This document shows, piece by piece, positions 13,001-24,560 of a stretch of 64,000 nucleotides of DNA (its first letter is position 1; every line of letters begins with the position of its first letter). The stretch is from positions 16,482,921 through 16,546,920 of the forward strand of contig CM033745.1 of the NCBI GenBank assembly GCA_019671005.1. The letters are read 5' to 3'. The stretch is from Hibiscus mutabilis (taxonomy: Eukaryota; Streptophyta; Magnoliopsida; Malvales; Malvaceae). The notes under the pieces were generated by a model, which saw nothing but the letters and a program-made list of their open reading frames with translations, was not told the DNA's origin and searched no databases. The translations under genes were made by a program, and so were the position numbers.

Positions 13001-13236
13001 GCTTGTGCTTTTGTGCAAGGAGATTCCATGTCTGGTTCACCAACCTCCACAATTCTATAAGGGATGACCGATATCTTATCGGTCGTCGACTGCATAATTT
13101 TGGGGAAAACTCAGAAGAGAATCAAAGTGAGGCAGGAGCTTCCTTGGAAACACAGGTTTCTAATGTGCAGGGAACTGGGGTAATCCGGCATGACCGAGTA
13201 GCAGATGTGGGATTGAGACTGAGGCGTGCTAATTGA
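7008..13236 (+). CDS. SUD1: SUD1/CER9/DOA10-type membrane E3 ubiquitin ligase
   Basis: Nine exons: 7008-7373, 8215-8886, 9776-10543, 10640-10851, 10955-11320, 11890-12050, 12137-12300, 12394-12540, 12742-13236. All introns are GT-AG and the joins keep frame, giving 1116 residues (Arabidopsis SUD1, At4g34100, is about 1108). After an acidic run, residues 78-124 form a RING-CH C4HC3 zinc finger (C78, C81, C95, C97, H105, C108, C121, C124); intron 1 falls between the last two cysteines. Many hydrophobic membrane segments follow, with a poly-acidic cytosolic loop in exon 2 and a charged loop in exon 5. Residues about 1063-1072 ([10 protein letters not shown]) are the conserved C-terminal element needed for Doa10/MARCH6 function. 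Family knowledge: the protein sits in the ER membrane and ubiquitinates ERAD substrates; the Arabidopsis locus affects HMG-CoA reductase activity and cuticular wax. At exon 6 the acceptor TTTAG at 11889 is preferred over CAG at 11892 because it restores the family's D-R-Y. No break is seen. Confidence 0.95.
9223..9625. repeat. Tandem duplication (about 200 bp) in intron 3
   Basis: The first copy (9223 to about 9425) and the second (about 9426 to 9625) share TTTTTTATTGTTCCT, AATAGACTGCAG(T/A)ATGTGGTTTTA, CTGCATCC(G/T)GTTTTTATCTTA, TATGGATCTTCACTGTG and AGACATGCTAATGCTA in the same order. No splice signal used by the gene is affected. Confidence 0.75.
10894..10917 (+). repeat. Copy of exon 4 end inside intron 4
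   Basis: GCTATGAAGATAGCACCATC, present in exon 4 near 10811, is repeated in intron 4, where ATGAAGATAGC is duplicated once more. It looks like a short local or templated duplication. Confidence 0.7.
11564..11665 (+). other. Nuclear plastid DNA insert: fragment of chloroplast ycf2
   Basis: Within intron 5, the frame starting at 11564 reads [15 protein letters not shown], then [19 protein letters not shown], which is a recognisable part of the plastid protein Ycf2. After the last tryptophan (about 11665) the similarity stops and ordinary intron sequence resumes. It is not an exon: no SUD1 relative has this segment, and splicing 11320 to 11890 restores the conserved reading. The identification is from memory of the Ycf2 sequence. 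Confidence 0.8.
12591..12673. repeat. Short tandem duplication in intron 8
   Basis: AATTATCCTCTG(A/G)TTTTTGCAATGAACACTTCTATTTT occurs twice back to back, about 39 bases per unit. Confidence 0.8.
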
Positions 13237-14149
13237 AATAAGCTGATGATAACATTGTAAGTTTGTATGCACGTTCCAATATATTACTGACAAGCTGGTA
13301 TACAAGGACGTCGTAGGTAGTGTTTTGAATTGCGGGCAATGCAATACTGGTGGCTAAAGCTGGGTATTTTTTGTGCAATAGAATACATCAACTTTGCAAT
13401 TAGGGGTTTGTATTAAAAATGCAGTAGGTTAGAAGATAATGAATTTTCTGCGTTACATAAAACATGTCATGCTCAATAGATTTCATTCGTTGAGATCTAT
13501 GTTATCAGTATTTGTATCTCTTCAACAATTTTTGAGTTGGTACATGCGTTTTCAATGACAACACGGTCCATGATAATAGAACATTAAAACTAATTATCTT
13601 ATTGTACATTAAAACAAACAATTATTGTTAGAGGTGGTAATGGGGGGTTTCGGGGCAGTTTTGCGTTCCCTGCACTATCTGTGAGTATGGTTTTAAGAAA
13701 TTTCTATTAAATGTTTCGGTGATTTTTTTTTATCCTCGTACTTACTCGTTACAGATCCCCACAAATATTCAACCTTATATCTCTAAAATTACAATCATAA
13801 ATAATAAATTTAATTTTACCAACAACAAATAAATCATCTTAAAATTATAAAATATGATTACAATATTAACTATTGAAATATGATAATATGTACTACCTTT
13901 AAAAGAAAATATATTACTAATAATTTAAAGTTCTAAATCATGATTTGATTGTTCTTAAAGGAACTAGATTCGATAATCTTTTCAACCATATAAATTAACT
14001 CTTAATTTTACTCGTCGATTTATTGCGAATTTTTAAAATCACTGTTATTGTAGTTTTGGAATCAGTCAACAGTCTTTTTCTTTTGATTTTTGCTCATTCA
14101 AAAATTAATAACTCATGATAATTGACATTAAGAATTGTTTGTTTTAAAC
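13237..14149. other. 3' flank of the ligase gene
   Basis: The first few hundred bases probably hold the 3' UTR. No clear AATAAA stands out; ATTGAAATAAGC directly after the stop is the nearest match. The rest is AT-rich without a gene. Confidence 0.45.
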
Positions 14150-14236
14150 GAATCTAGACTTCCGTATAGTCATAGAATTATAAGGCTCACTTTCTAGACT
14201 TCTGTATAGTCATAGAATTATAAGGCTCATTTCCTG
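14150..14236. repeat. Tandem duplication, about 44-bp unit
   Basis: TCTAGACTTC(C/T)GTATAGTCATAGAATTATAAGGCTCA occurs twice in a row. Confidence 0.8.
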
Positions 14237-14362
14237 ATTTATCTCGTAGAATTTTTAGTGATTTTTTAAAGTCATTGCTAAAATTCTATGAGCTTTCAAC
14301 ATTCAAATATTAATATTTTAAAAAATACATATCGAAATCGATCACCATGTATTTTAAATAAA

Positions 14363-14530
14363 GGGTAAACTACGCTGGTAGTCACCAAACTTTTAGGGCG
14401 CTTTCAATATGATCACTCAACTTTTTAAACTTTCACTGTAGTCACTCAACTTTAAAATTACTATCAGTATAGTCACTGCCGTCACTTACCGTTAATAGAA
14501 GCTGATGTGGCATGCCCACCTGTAATTTTT
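14363..14530 (+). mobile_element. End fragment of a Mutator-type MITE
   Basis: GGGTAAACTACGCTGGTAGTCACCAAAC followed by repeated CACTCAACTTT blocks is a common plant terminal-repeat pattern. I found no matching inverted end or target duplication nearby, so only one end may remain. Confidence 0.3.
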
Positions 14531-15359
14531 TGTCAATAAAATAATGATAGTCTTTATTTATATTTCCACTGTCATTTAAAAATATTTAAAAATTCTAATT
14601 CTATATTGATTTGTTATAAAATGAAATGAAACCTAGAATTCTTTCATTTAACTTTGTCTTTTGTTTCATTATCATTTGCAATGGAAAAATTCAGTGCAAT
14701 CCCAACATGCTTTTTTTTTGGAATATTAGCTAGGTTACGTGCTGCTTGAATAGACAAGAATGCTGGAAGAAGATTTTTTGAATGCGTGAACTATGGCATC
14801 GTTTTAGAAGAAGCTCTAATTATTTTAGATGGTTTGATTCTCCTGGTTGAATTTAAATTTAAATTTAGATTCTTAAATGGGGTAATTGATGGAATTATTT
14901 GGTGGCATATTAAATGCGCCATAAGTTTTTGATAGAATGTTTGTATCGAGTTATAAAGTAAAAAAAAAAAAATTAAGTGGCCGAATGGGCAGTGACGCAA
15001 TCTTGAGCAGAGGCGAGCAGGGTAGTGACCACTGCTGCCATTCGCGGGCCTTTTGTGGGCTGGTGTGAATGAGTTAAAAAAGGGGTAAGTTAAATGGTTA
15101 GGATGTGAAGGGAAAATGTAATATATATATATATATATATTATTTGGGTGAAAAGAGTGAAAGTGGAATTAAGGGTAATGGGCGCAGTGGTACTGCCCTG
15201 CTTCGGAGATGTTTTGGTGGGAAAAAAAAAAGAAATAATAGTTACGGGGTTGTAATGGTCCAAAGTAGTTTAGGGGGAGATTCATTGTGACGGTGATGCT
15301 ATAATAAATTGGTTATTTTAGTGTGGTCAAATTTATATTGACCCTTGTAATTTTTTATG
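14531..15359. other. Intergenic DNA, no gene seen
   Basis: Low-complexity sequence with an (AT)n tract at about 15122-15140. Short ORFs at 14791-15000 (-) and 15105-15290 (+) have no recognisable product. Confidence 0.5.
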
Positions 15360-17886
15360 GAAGATGACAAGTGTTCGAACGTTTTTTAATTAGGCATCGA
15401 GGCGTTGGCGTCAAGACGAAAGCAAGTTGGTAAGTGGAAACGAGTTTTAAAGCTTTATAAAGGTTTAAAAGTGATTTTGAGAGTTTAAATTAAGCTTGAA
15501 ACTTCGGTTTAAATTTGAAAGTAAGTATTGGAAGATTTCGCTCTCGTTTTCGGTTTCCATTTAAATACATTCTCATGCTCTTGAAATAGATTTGATTACC
15601 TACTATTATATGCATGTTTTAGAATTGAAAGAAGTTGTAAATGATCCCATGATGATGATTTATGAGTTTAGAAAATGGCTTGCAACATGATTTTAGAAAA
15701 TGCTTATTACACGATTTCTTGCATTCAAAATGGAACATTGGAAATTGGTTTGTTGATGCATATGTAAAACGGAGTGGTAACATGGTTTGAAACTATATAT
15801 TGGCAAGTGACAATAATTAAATGTTATCAGACACAGTTGGCTAGCCATAGGGTTTAAAGTGCACTATAATAAGTCACCTCATGTGGGTTAGATGTAGCTC
15901 CTCCATAGGAACCGCAACGGTTGAGGTAGAAATGAGATAGATTCTCCAGCTGGTGGATACTATACATCGTAATCGTTGAGGTGGTAAATGTTTCGATACT
16001 TCGGTTCGAGGATGTATGTAGAAAGTGGTAGAGATGCCACTTGGAAAATCCATGTATCTGATGTGTTTTTGCAAAGAGAAATAGTTTTGTTTTGGGTCAC
16101 TTCAAATGTCAATATATGAGATTTAATGTATCTTGATTCATGAATAGAATTTGTATAATATGGTTTATACATGAGATGCTCTTTAAGCTTTGCTAATAGA
16201 TGAACAAGCATGTGAAAGCTTAAATTGAGGTTTGTTTTGGAAATGCTAGAGGACAATGATACATGTTTAGAAAATGATTTATCCGACTTGTTTTAGAAAA
16301 AGAATGATGCATGGATGTGTTTGAGCATGTTTTACTAAATGTTTTTATCTTGATTCATGAATAGAATTTGTATAATATGGTTTATACATGAAATGCTCTT
16401 TAAGCTTTGTTAATAGATGAACAAGCATGTGAAGGCTTAAATTGAGGTTTGCTTTGGAAATGCTAGAGGTCAATGATACATGTTTAGAAAATGATTTATC
16501 CAACTTGTTTTTAGAAAAATAATGATGCATGAGATGTCTTTGAGCATGTTTTACTAAATGTTTTGTGAATAAAAGGTTTGTTATGAAAGCATGATGCTTA
16601 TGTATCGAACAAGCATGGTTTATTTAAATATTTTAGAAATGGTGTATTTGACTTGCTTTAATATGAGTTTCTAGTATTGGTTTTGGTTTTAAAAATGCAT
16701 TGACGTTTTATCCTTTTTGAGCGCACTTACTAGGCATTATATGCTTATGCTCTCTCTTCTCCCATCAATGCAGTGAGTAAAGCAAGTTTGGGATCGTGGT
16801 CCAAGGCAAGGTGGATTCCAAGACAAACGAATTCAATATGTGTGGTTATGATATTAATATTATTTGTAATAAGGCAATGTGGGTAGAATATTGGGGTTGA
16901 TTGTTCATTTAGGAAATGATAACTTGATTGATTTTATACTACATTAGATGATGGTTGTATTTAATGATTAATATGTTGGTTTTATTTTAATGCTCTGTAT
17001 ACTCAATTGTTATGATCAAATGATGTTAATATTTTAAATAATGATTAGATTGATTATTTGTGTTCAATGAGTACTTGTGGTCTTGACCATTTGGTGCGTA
17101 ATGGATAATGACTTATTTTGTTAGGAAGCATGCCTCTAGGTTATTTGTACAAATATGACTTGTGTTGAATAATTGGTATGTATTATTTAGCCCATTTGTT
17201 TAAGGATAATAAATTATTAGAAGAATGTCAATGTTATTTGTAAGCAATTAGATAAGTTCGAGTTGGTATTTGAATTCCCAAAATGCATATGAGTACAGTC
17301 GTGTATCGGTATGGCTAATGGTTAATTCGGTTAATGGATTTTACTGAGTTTGGATTCTTTGCATTTTGGTCACCGTATGTGGTTGCATCAATTGAATAGG
17401 TAAATGATGTTTGTTTGACTTGAAATTTTGCAAGCATGTTTTAAATACATCTAAATGCTTTAATAAGTTGTTAAAAATATGTTAGTCTCCGTATTTTGGC
17501 TGTTTTACGATTTAGTCCTTAATTTTTATTTGCTAAATTGGATGCTTCTTTGTTATCCGTTGAAGCTAAAATTTGACATGTTGGCATGAAATATGATTAT
17601 TTAAAAAATGGTAACCTAAAACATGGGTAAGTCCTTGTGATTATTTAGATTTACATTTTGGTCTTTAAAGTACTCGTTTTGCAATTGAGTGCCTTATCGG
17701 TGTTCAAATCGAATGAAAATTGAACCGTTGTTGGTATACACACCTTAGGTCTTAATAATGCATCTAGACAAGTTAAAATAAAAAATGGACCGTAATTCAA
17801 GTAAGATTGTTTAGGTTTGCTTTGGCATACCTAATTTGATCTTCTTAGTTCGGGTCTAACAACTAGGCCGGGTCAAGAGGGTTACA
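15360..17886 (+). mobile_element. Probable solo LTR of a Gypsy element
   Basis: The 3' end, GGCCGGGTCAAGAGGGTTACA, is typical of Gypsy chromovirus LTR ends, and the interior (long, AT-rich, with a GCGCACTTACTAGGCATTATATGCT stretch) fits. No primer binding site follows at 17887, and no gag or pol lies next to it. The left edge is not resolved. Confidence 0.35.
16131..16564. repeat. Tandem duplication, 217-bp unit
   Basis: The unit starting TCTTGATTCATGAATAGAAT at 16131 restarts at 16348, and both run to TTACTAAATGTTTT. Minus-strand ORFs here repeat because of it. Confidence 0.9.
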
Positions 17887-18586
17887 AATAATGGATTCGT
17901 ACTGCGGATCTTCCCTGTGATGTTTAGCCTGAGCCCATGGAGAATGTTCCAATTGATCTAGTTGCTCCAGATGCTCCTCATCTACCTTCCTTTGATGCTC
18001 TTATGGCTTATCTTGACGGGAAATTTACTACTTTAGATGCAAGTATGACTTCCAGCTTCACACCTCTTGACATTCGCTTCACATCTTTGGAGGCTAGAGT
18101 TACTTCTATTGAGACTCGTCAAGCTTCGATGGATATGACTCTCACCGCTTTTCATGGAGAGTGGCGTGTACATTCTCTTGGTAATGATGCTATGAAAGAT
18201 GATGAAAATGATGAAGACAATTCTTAGGCTTATTGCATATCATATAATATCATATCATATTAGTTTTTAAGTTTATGCACCTATGTTTTTTATTTGAATT
18301 TCTATGTCTTTGAATATTTGCTTTGGTTTATGTTTTTAAGTTTAAATTGGATTATTATGTTGCTTTGAATTTATAATATCTATGTTGTTTTATTTAGCTT
18401 GGAGTTATTTATTGTTTTATATCTTGCTTTATTTGTCATATTGATTTTGATCTAATAAAAGGGGAGAAGAATTGAGATTAAAAAGGTTTTCAAAATAAAA
18501 CTATCTTTTAACCTTAAAGAAAAGGGGAGTATTTTTTTAGAAGTCTTAAAACTTTAAATTGGTTTTTTCATATCAAAATGGGAGAT
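17887..18586 (+). mobile_element. 3' internal remnant of a Copia-like element
   Basis: This region lies directly before the LTR at 18587 and ends in a polypurine tract, AAAATGGGAGA. Earlier AAAGGGGAGAAG and AAAAGGGGAGTA runs resemble the extra polypurine tracts of SIRE-type Copia elements. The ORF 17937-18227 (96 residues) has helical, heptad-like LTSLEARVTSIETRQ text and an acidic end. I do not recognise a function. Gag, integrase and reverse transcriptase are absent. Confidence 0.45.
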
Positions 18587-19861
18587 TGTAAAACCTATAT
18601 TTTGATTTTGATATAACAAGAATTTAAAGGACCAATTTGTAAAATTGGATAAGTTTTTAAGTACTTAAAAAGTCTCACAAAATGACAAGGATTCAAACTT
18701 TAAATTGTTTCTAAGTTAAAAACTAAAACACCAAAAAATTTCTAAGTGGTTTTGTACTCAAATAGCCCAATTTGGTCTAGGCGTAGCGATACACCCTTGG
18801 CTTATCGATATTGCTTTTCGCTACTGGAAAAACATTTTATGCTTAATGGCTTTTGGGTATTGATACGCATGTAGTTGCATTGGTACGCCATTTATACCTA
18901 GGAACCAAATCGCTTTTGAGTATCGGTACGGCTTTATGCATACCGATACGGGGTGTTCAAATTTTCAAGATCTCTGATAATAAATTTTTTACTGTTACCC
19001 TTGTTAGTTTACTGGAACCATAAATTTGAAAAGTTTTTATACCGTATCGATATGCCCTTACGCGTGCTGAAACATTTTTTGGTTCACAACTTTTTCATAT
19101 TTTAGTGAGCAAAACTGGTAACGATACAGACTATTCTGTACCGATACCCTTTCGTAAAATACACTCTTCATCCCGATATGCCTTCTCGCGTATCGATACT
19201 CCTTTGTACAACGACTCTTTCTTCTTATGGAAGATACATATACACCTTTCACGTACCGATACGCCTAGTTACCTAACAACATTTATTATGGGAAAAATGC
19301 AGCCCAACAGCTATATTGATGATCTCAACTACCCAAACGGTTAGAAATCAATGAGAGGGTATATAAACAAGTCTCCAAAGCTACAATAACAACTATTGAT
19401 CAATTGAACAAGTCTAAAACATTCAAGCACAAATCCAACCATCTTTGAGCCTATTAGAGTCAAATCTTATAGCCCATTTGAGTGTTCTCATTTGTAATCA
19501 TTTTTATTCAAGTATTGGGTTTGAGTGAACTTGTATTTGGGTAAACACACAACTTTTGAGAGGTTTTTCAGTTTGCTATTCTATTTTCTTGTAAAAGAGT
19601 GTTATTCTCAAAGCTTTGGGTAGAAAGCTTTGAGGTTATATAAGGTTACTTCCTTAGCCTATAAAAGGGGGAGAAATTCAATAGTAAACTTGGAAAATCC
19701 TTAGTGGAAGTTAAGGTAGTGGGTGTAAACCTTGTTAGAAGGTTGAATCACTATAACTCTTGTGTCGCAAATCTTTTTATTTTTCAATTTGCTTCCAAAC
19801 CTTTTTAATTGCCAATTCACCCCCTCTTGGCCACTTTTATCATTAATTGATCATCCCAACA
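18587..19861 (+). mobile_element. Copia-like LTR, complete
   Basis: Begins TGTAAAACC right after a polypurine tract and ends CATCCCAACA (TG...CA). It is homologous to 1-1025. Its first half contains CGTAGCGATACACC, TATCGGTACGG and TACCGATACGGGG motifs. The small ORFs at 19058-19344 lie inside it and are not genes. Confidence 0.65.
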
Positions 19862-19936
19862 CTAATAAAAAATCAAACTACGTAATATCAAAACTCAAAT
19901 GTTCCACGTCAATTAATAGTATAATAATTTAGGGTT

Positions 19937-20024
19937 GGTCCCAGTGGTAAGCAACTTGGATCAATTGAATTAACCTGGACAAAGTTATGAAAAACTGGGA
20001 GGACAACTAAATAATAATAATATA
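19937..20024 (+). mobile_element. Short SINE with 16-bp target duplication
   Basis: The 88-bp body begins GGTCCCAGTGGTAAGCAACT (A-box-like) and ends in (AAT)n. It is flanked on both sides by ATAATAATTTAGGGTT (19921-19936 and 20025-20040). A long duplication and a simple-repeat tail are hallmarks of LINE-mediated retroposition. The head GGTCCCAGTG matches the units at 3450-3962. Confidence 0.6.
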
Positions 20025-20040
20025 ATAATAATTTAGGGTT

Positions 20041-20636
20041 TACGTTATTTTATATTTATATTCTTCCGAATTTGGTTCATTTTAGGTATAAATTTATTGT
20101 TGAATTTTTTTATAGTAAATCATTTTAGATTTTTTTACTTGAATTTAATATTCAAATCCTTATCATCTTGAATTAAGTCATTCTGAATTCAATTTTTTTA
20201 AAATTTATATTCTTTTAATCAATTTCTTCTCAAGTTTAAAGTGAACAGATTTCAAATTTATCAAAGTGCAACTATTTAAAAGTATTATTTGTCGTAATAA
20301 GTGACGGAGATAAGTGGGTGGGGAGGGGAAATTGTCCTTCACCCTCAAGATCTTTTTTCCAGTTTGTTCTCTATATAAATTTCTTTACAACTTAGTTTAT
20401 TTTTTTAATTCATCCCCTTTCAAACATTTATGTTTTGTCTCCAACCCCAAATCCTAGCTCGTACCTAGTTGTAACAAAAGAAAAGTAATGTTTGACCTTT
20501 TGCACGGGCATTTCGTTTTGGCATGAATGGGATAGGGTTTAGTAAAAATTGATTTGACTATAGAATTTATTAATTTTTAATTTTGAGTTATTGAAGCCGG
20601 ATTATTTGAGTCAATTTAAATTAGTAATTTGAGTTT
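20041..20636. other. AT-rich intergenic DNA
   Basis: No supported gene or recognised repeat. Confidence 0.5.
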
Positions 20637-21155
20637 GGCAAAATGACAAAAGATGCCCCAAGGTTTGTATGTTTTGTCATTTGGCCTCCTATTCTTTTTT
20701 TTGAGCAAACAACCCCCAACGTTTTAATTTGGTCCAAATATGCCCCTGTTGGATGGAAACAGCCAGTTAATGGCTGATTCTAACTGGACTTGTCCCGTGC
20801 TAAGATCTGCTAACGTGGCATATGCCATGTCAGTTTTTTTAATTACTTTGTTATACCCTTCTTTATGGTGACACGTGGCTGACTATCATGTTGACACGTG
20901 GCCGAAAACGGATGGTGACACGCGGCGAATATGATGTTAACACATGGCTAATATGATGCTAACACGTCAGCATATATTAACACGGGGTAATTCCAGTCAA
21001 CATCAGCCGTTGACCGTCAGTTGACTGGCAGTTTCCATCCAACATGGACATATTTGGACCAAATTAAAACGTTGGGGGATTGTTTGCTCCAAAAAAGGAA
21101 TAGGGGGCCAATTGACAAAAACATGCACTTTGGGGGCATCTTTTGTCATTTAACC
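20637..21155. mobile_element. Mutator-type MITE with 9-bp target duplication
   Basis: Terminal inverted repeats of about 120 bases (20637-20760 and 21031-21155) start GG(C/T)(A/T)AAATGACAAAAG and run to GGTCCAAATATG and GTTGGATGGAAAC. The flanking 9 bases are identical: TTTGAGTTT at 20628-20636 and 21156-21164. The centre carries five ACACGTGGC-like repeats every 22-24 bases (20871, 20894, 20918, 20940, 20962). There is no coding capacity. Confidence 0.85.
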
Positions 21156-22854
21156 TTTGAGTTTCGAGTTCAAGTTTGAATTTTAAAAGTTCAAATAGTT
21201 AGAAAATTGAATATTAAAACTACGCTTTTCTCTTTATTTAAATAATTTGATTGTTTTGCGGTTTGATCCTTGATTATGTATAGTAAAAAGTTATATAATA
21301 TATTTATAATATTATTTTTTAAAGAACATATTTTGAGGACAAAGTATTAATAGGAGTATAAAAGAGTCAAAGAATTGGTGGGTAGAATAATTTGGAAAGA
21401 GTTGCAATCGGGACCAAATTAAATAAAATACAAAGTTATGAGATTAAATTTCAAAAAAGAGGAAAATATTTTCAAAAAGAGTAATTGATGTTACACATGT
21501 ATTCTATGGTGGTTGAGGAGCTAGTAGTTCAAATTTGGTAAAAGAAATGAACTTAAAACTAATGATGAACTGAAGTAACAATAAAATTAATGACCAAATC
21601 ACAAAACAATCAAATTACTTAGAGAAAAAAACAACGTGGTTTTAATATTTGTTTTTTACTATTCAAAGTTTAAAAACGCAAACTCAAAATCTAAACTAAC
21701 TCAAATAACTCAAAACTAAAAATTAATTTTTTTTAGTCAAAACGAATTTTGTTCTCCCTTAATTACAACAAAATTAAGATTTACTATTTTCAATTAAATT
21801 TTCAAATATTTAGAATAGATAAAGATAAATTCAAATACATATCATTATATAATTTTGATATAAATCCAATGTAATATAAAAATAATAATATGAACACAAT
21901 ACGATAATATATACGGATGTTCAAAATTCGTATAAAAATAATTATTATATGCATGTATAAAATTTATGAAACAATGACTAGTATGATTTAAATAATTACG
22001 GATAAAAGATGGAACTTTTTAAAAGTTTGAGTACAGAAAATAATATTTAAATTCAAATATTATGATTACGATTCCTAGTGAATTTATGTGATACTAAACC
22101 TCAACTATCCATTATTCACATTTTCTTATTTTTATCGAGTAATAGATTAGCTAATACAAATCTATAATGACAATTCACTTTGTTTTCACATATAATGGTT
22201 TTAGATATTTATTCTTTTTAGGTTTTTTAGATTATTCTCTCTACAAATGTCGTTTAAGTTATTTTATCTTTGTTTTAACCAACGGTGACATTAGTTATAG
22301 TGCTAGTCGTCGATTGCCGGTACTTTTTATTTTTCTTTTACTTTCTTATCTCTTATATTTATTTTTATGTTTTTAATTTTTAATAAGAATAACTTTGTAT
22401 TTATGATATGTTTTCCCGTACCTTTATGACACATATTCTTTGTCGGTTGTTTGACCATTATTTTTCGTTTGTTTGTTTTCTCCAGGTTGGATTTAATATC
22501 GTCTCAATTGATCAAGATGACACTTATTTGTTATCATGTTGATCTTCCTAGCTCTGGACCCTCATATTGAACTTGGATACACAGTTTGTTTTGTGTTTCG
22601 TTTACCGATACAGTCAGATTATTCGTATCTATATTTTGTTGAGTCTTTTAGTTGGGTTTTTAACTTTTTTCATGTATGGTCCTTGTATGATCTAGAGTGG
22701 CTAGTTTCTTGTGTCAATGTTATAGAAAATGTCCATAATATGGATTTTGGATGGAAATCGCCTGCCCCCCAAACTATGCCTCTTTTGCTGACCTACTTTT
22801 AAAAAGTGAGTTTAGGGCTTAGGGTTTAAGGTTAAGGTTTAGGGAATTAGGTCA
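21156..22854. other. AT-rich intergenic DNA
   Basis: ORFs at 22167-22376 and 22536-22802 encode hydrophobic, low-complexity text with no family I recognise and no gene-like context. I do not call them. Confidence 0.45.
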
Positions 22855-23640
22855 TGGGCGGATGTACATGAAAAAACAAGGGGGTGCAATTGACCCCACT
22901 AAAAATTACTCATCATATATTAGAATTAAAATTGGGCCTTCGATCGAGTTGAGTCAAATTTTTTTGAGATATTCGAGTTTTCAAGTCCTATTTTATGATT
23001 CAAACTTTATTTGAATTTTTTTGAATCGAGTTTATGAAATTCGAGTCGAATTTTTGAGTTTCTGTACAAATTTAATTGTACATATATATATTTCTTCATA
23101 TATATTTCTATATGCATATATGTAGCGGTGCACATATATATTTCTATATGCATAAACTTAGGGCTGGGCAGTGCACATATTGATTCCAATTTTAACAGCT
23201 TTCTATATGCTTATATATTCCTTCATATTTTCACATGTGATATACATAATATATCATGTAGAATTGACAAATTTGACTCTAATATGAAAACTAATAAACT
23301 AATTACTAAAAATTTCGAGTTATTCGAATTTCTATTTCATAACTCAAACTTTATTTGAAAATTTTTCGAGTCGAGCCAAGTTTACGAAATTACGAGTCGA
23401 GTCAACATGAGTCGATTTTTTTCGCCTCGAGTTGAATAATTCGGTTTTTTCGAGTCGAGTTTTTCCCACCCCTAATTAGAGTTGTATCAAATTTTTGTCA
23501 TAGAAAATATTAAAATTGACCCCTTGATTTGTTAGGATTTGAGGTCAACAATAATTATTGTAGTGGTATAGAAATCATTCATATTTCATACCCTACTCTC
23601 ACCCCACTATATGAAAATCATGGCTCCGCCCCTAAATTAT
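22855..23640. repeat. Old repeat interrupted by a GAGTCGA-rich repeat
   Basis: The outer flanks (22855-22926 and 23480-23640) both contain AATTGACCCC, and GGGCGGA / TCCGCCC form near-inverted outer ends. Between them, 22927-23480 is packed with CGAGTCGA / ATTCGAGT motifs, as at 1690-1830. The exact class is unresolved. Confidence 0.35.
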
Positions 23641-24300
23641 GAGTATGATGTATTTTTTAGGGTGCATAGTTTAGGGTTTACGATGTGAAATTTAGGATTA
23701 GAGTTTAGAATTTAATTTTTTATTGTTTTTTTAGTGTGGAGCATAGAAAGAGAAATAGTTAGGGACAGAGAATTTTTGCTCCCAAAATATATATTCTGTT
23801 TGCGATGATAGTTGTAAACATTTATTGTAATTTTATATAATTTTATTTTTTAATAAAACTAACTCAATTAAAAAATAATGGTTTAGGTATATAAATCTAA
23901 AGTTGTTATCCATTTTATTTTTTAACATTTATTTAAGTTTGGACATTTAGTGGATTAGAATATTTTACGAATAATGATATTTAATTTAAGCCCATATTAA
24001 GGTCAAACATTTTTTTGAATGATCTAAAAGGTGATTACAATGTAGTATATGTTCATGGATAATTCTATAATAAATGACATGTACCGTAGTATACCACTAA
24101 TTATATGTACTGCAATGTACCATTAGTTGTTTTAATTAGTTTTAAAATCCTATGGACCGAGAGTGTTATTATCATCTTTTTAGAATAAAATCTTAAAAAA
24201 TAATTTTTATATTACTTTTTTCAGATTTCATTTTATTTTTTAATTCAAAAAATAATTAAACTTTTATTACTATAATAATTCTTACATTCACTTTAATTTA
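23641..24300. other. AT-rich intergenic DNA
   Basis: Starts with degenerate TTTAGGG-like text; otherwise no gene or clear repeat. Confidence 0.45.
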
Positions 24301-24302
24301 AG

Positions 24303-24560
24303 GGTAAAGTTCACAAATGGTCACTAAACTTTGATCAATTATTCAATTTGGTAACCAAACTTCCAATTGCTTTAATGTTACCATTAAACTTCTAGTTTTA
24401 TTTCAATTTGGCCACTAACCCGTTAACAACCGTTAAAACAGTGATGTGACTGTTAAAATATTTGTATAATAACACATTTAGTCCTCCACATTTACACATT
24501 TAAACAATTTAGTCATAATTCGAAAAAAATAATAATTTTAACCCTCATTATTTCAATTTG
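24303..24560 (+). mobile_element. End fragment of a MITE-like repeat
   Basis: GGGTAAAGTTCACAAATGGTCACTAAAC followed by AATTTGG(T/C)(A/C)AC repeats has the same style as 14363-14530. No inverted partner end was found. Confidence 0.3.

Noticed and set aside
1..19861. One retrotransposon with LTRs at 1-1025 and 18587-19861 that captured the ligase gene
   Set aside because: No primer site follows 1025, the gene keeps its introns, and other elements lie between; the LTRs are separate insertions.
22536..22802. 88-residue hydrophobic ORF as a small membrane protein
   Set aside because: No promoter, splice or homology cue, in AT-rich repeat-flanked DNA.
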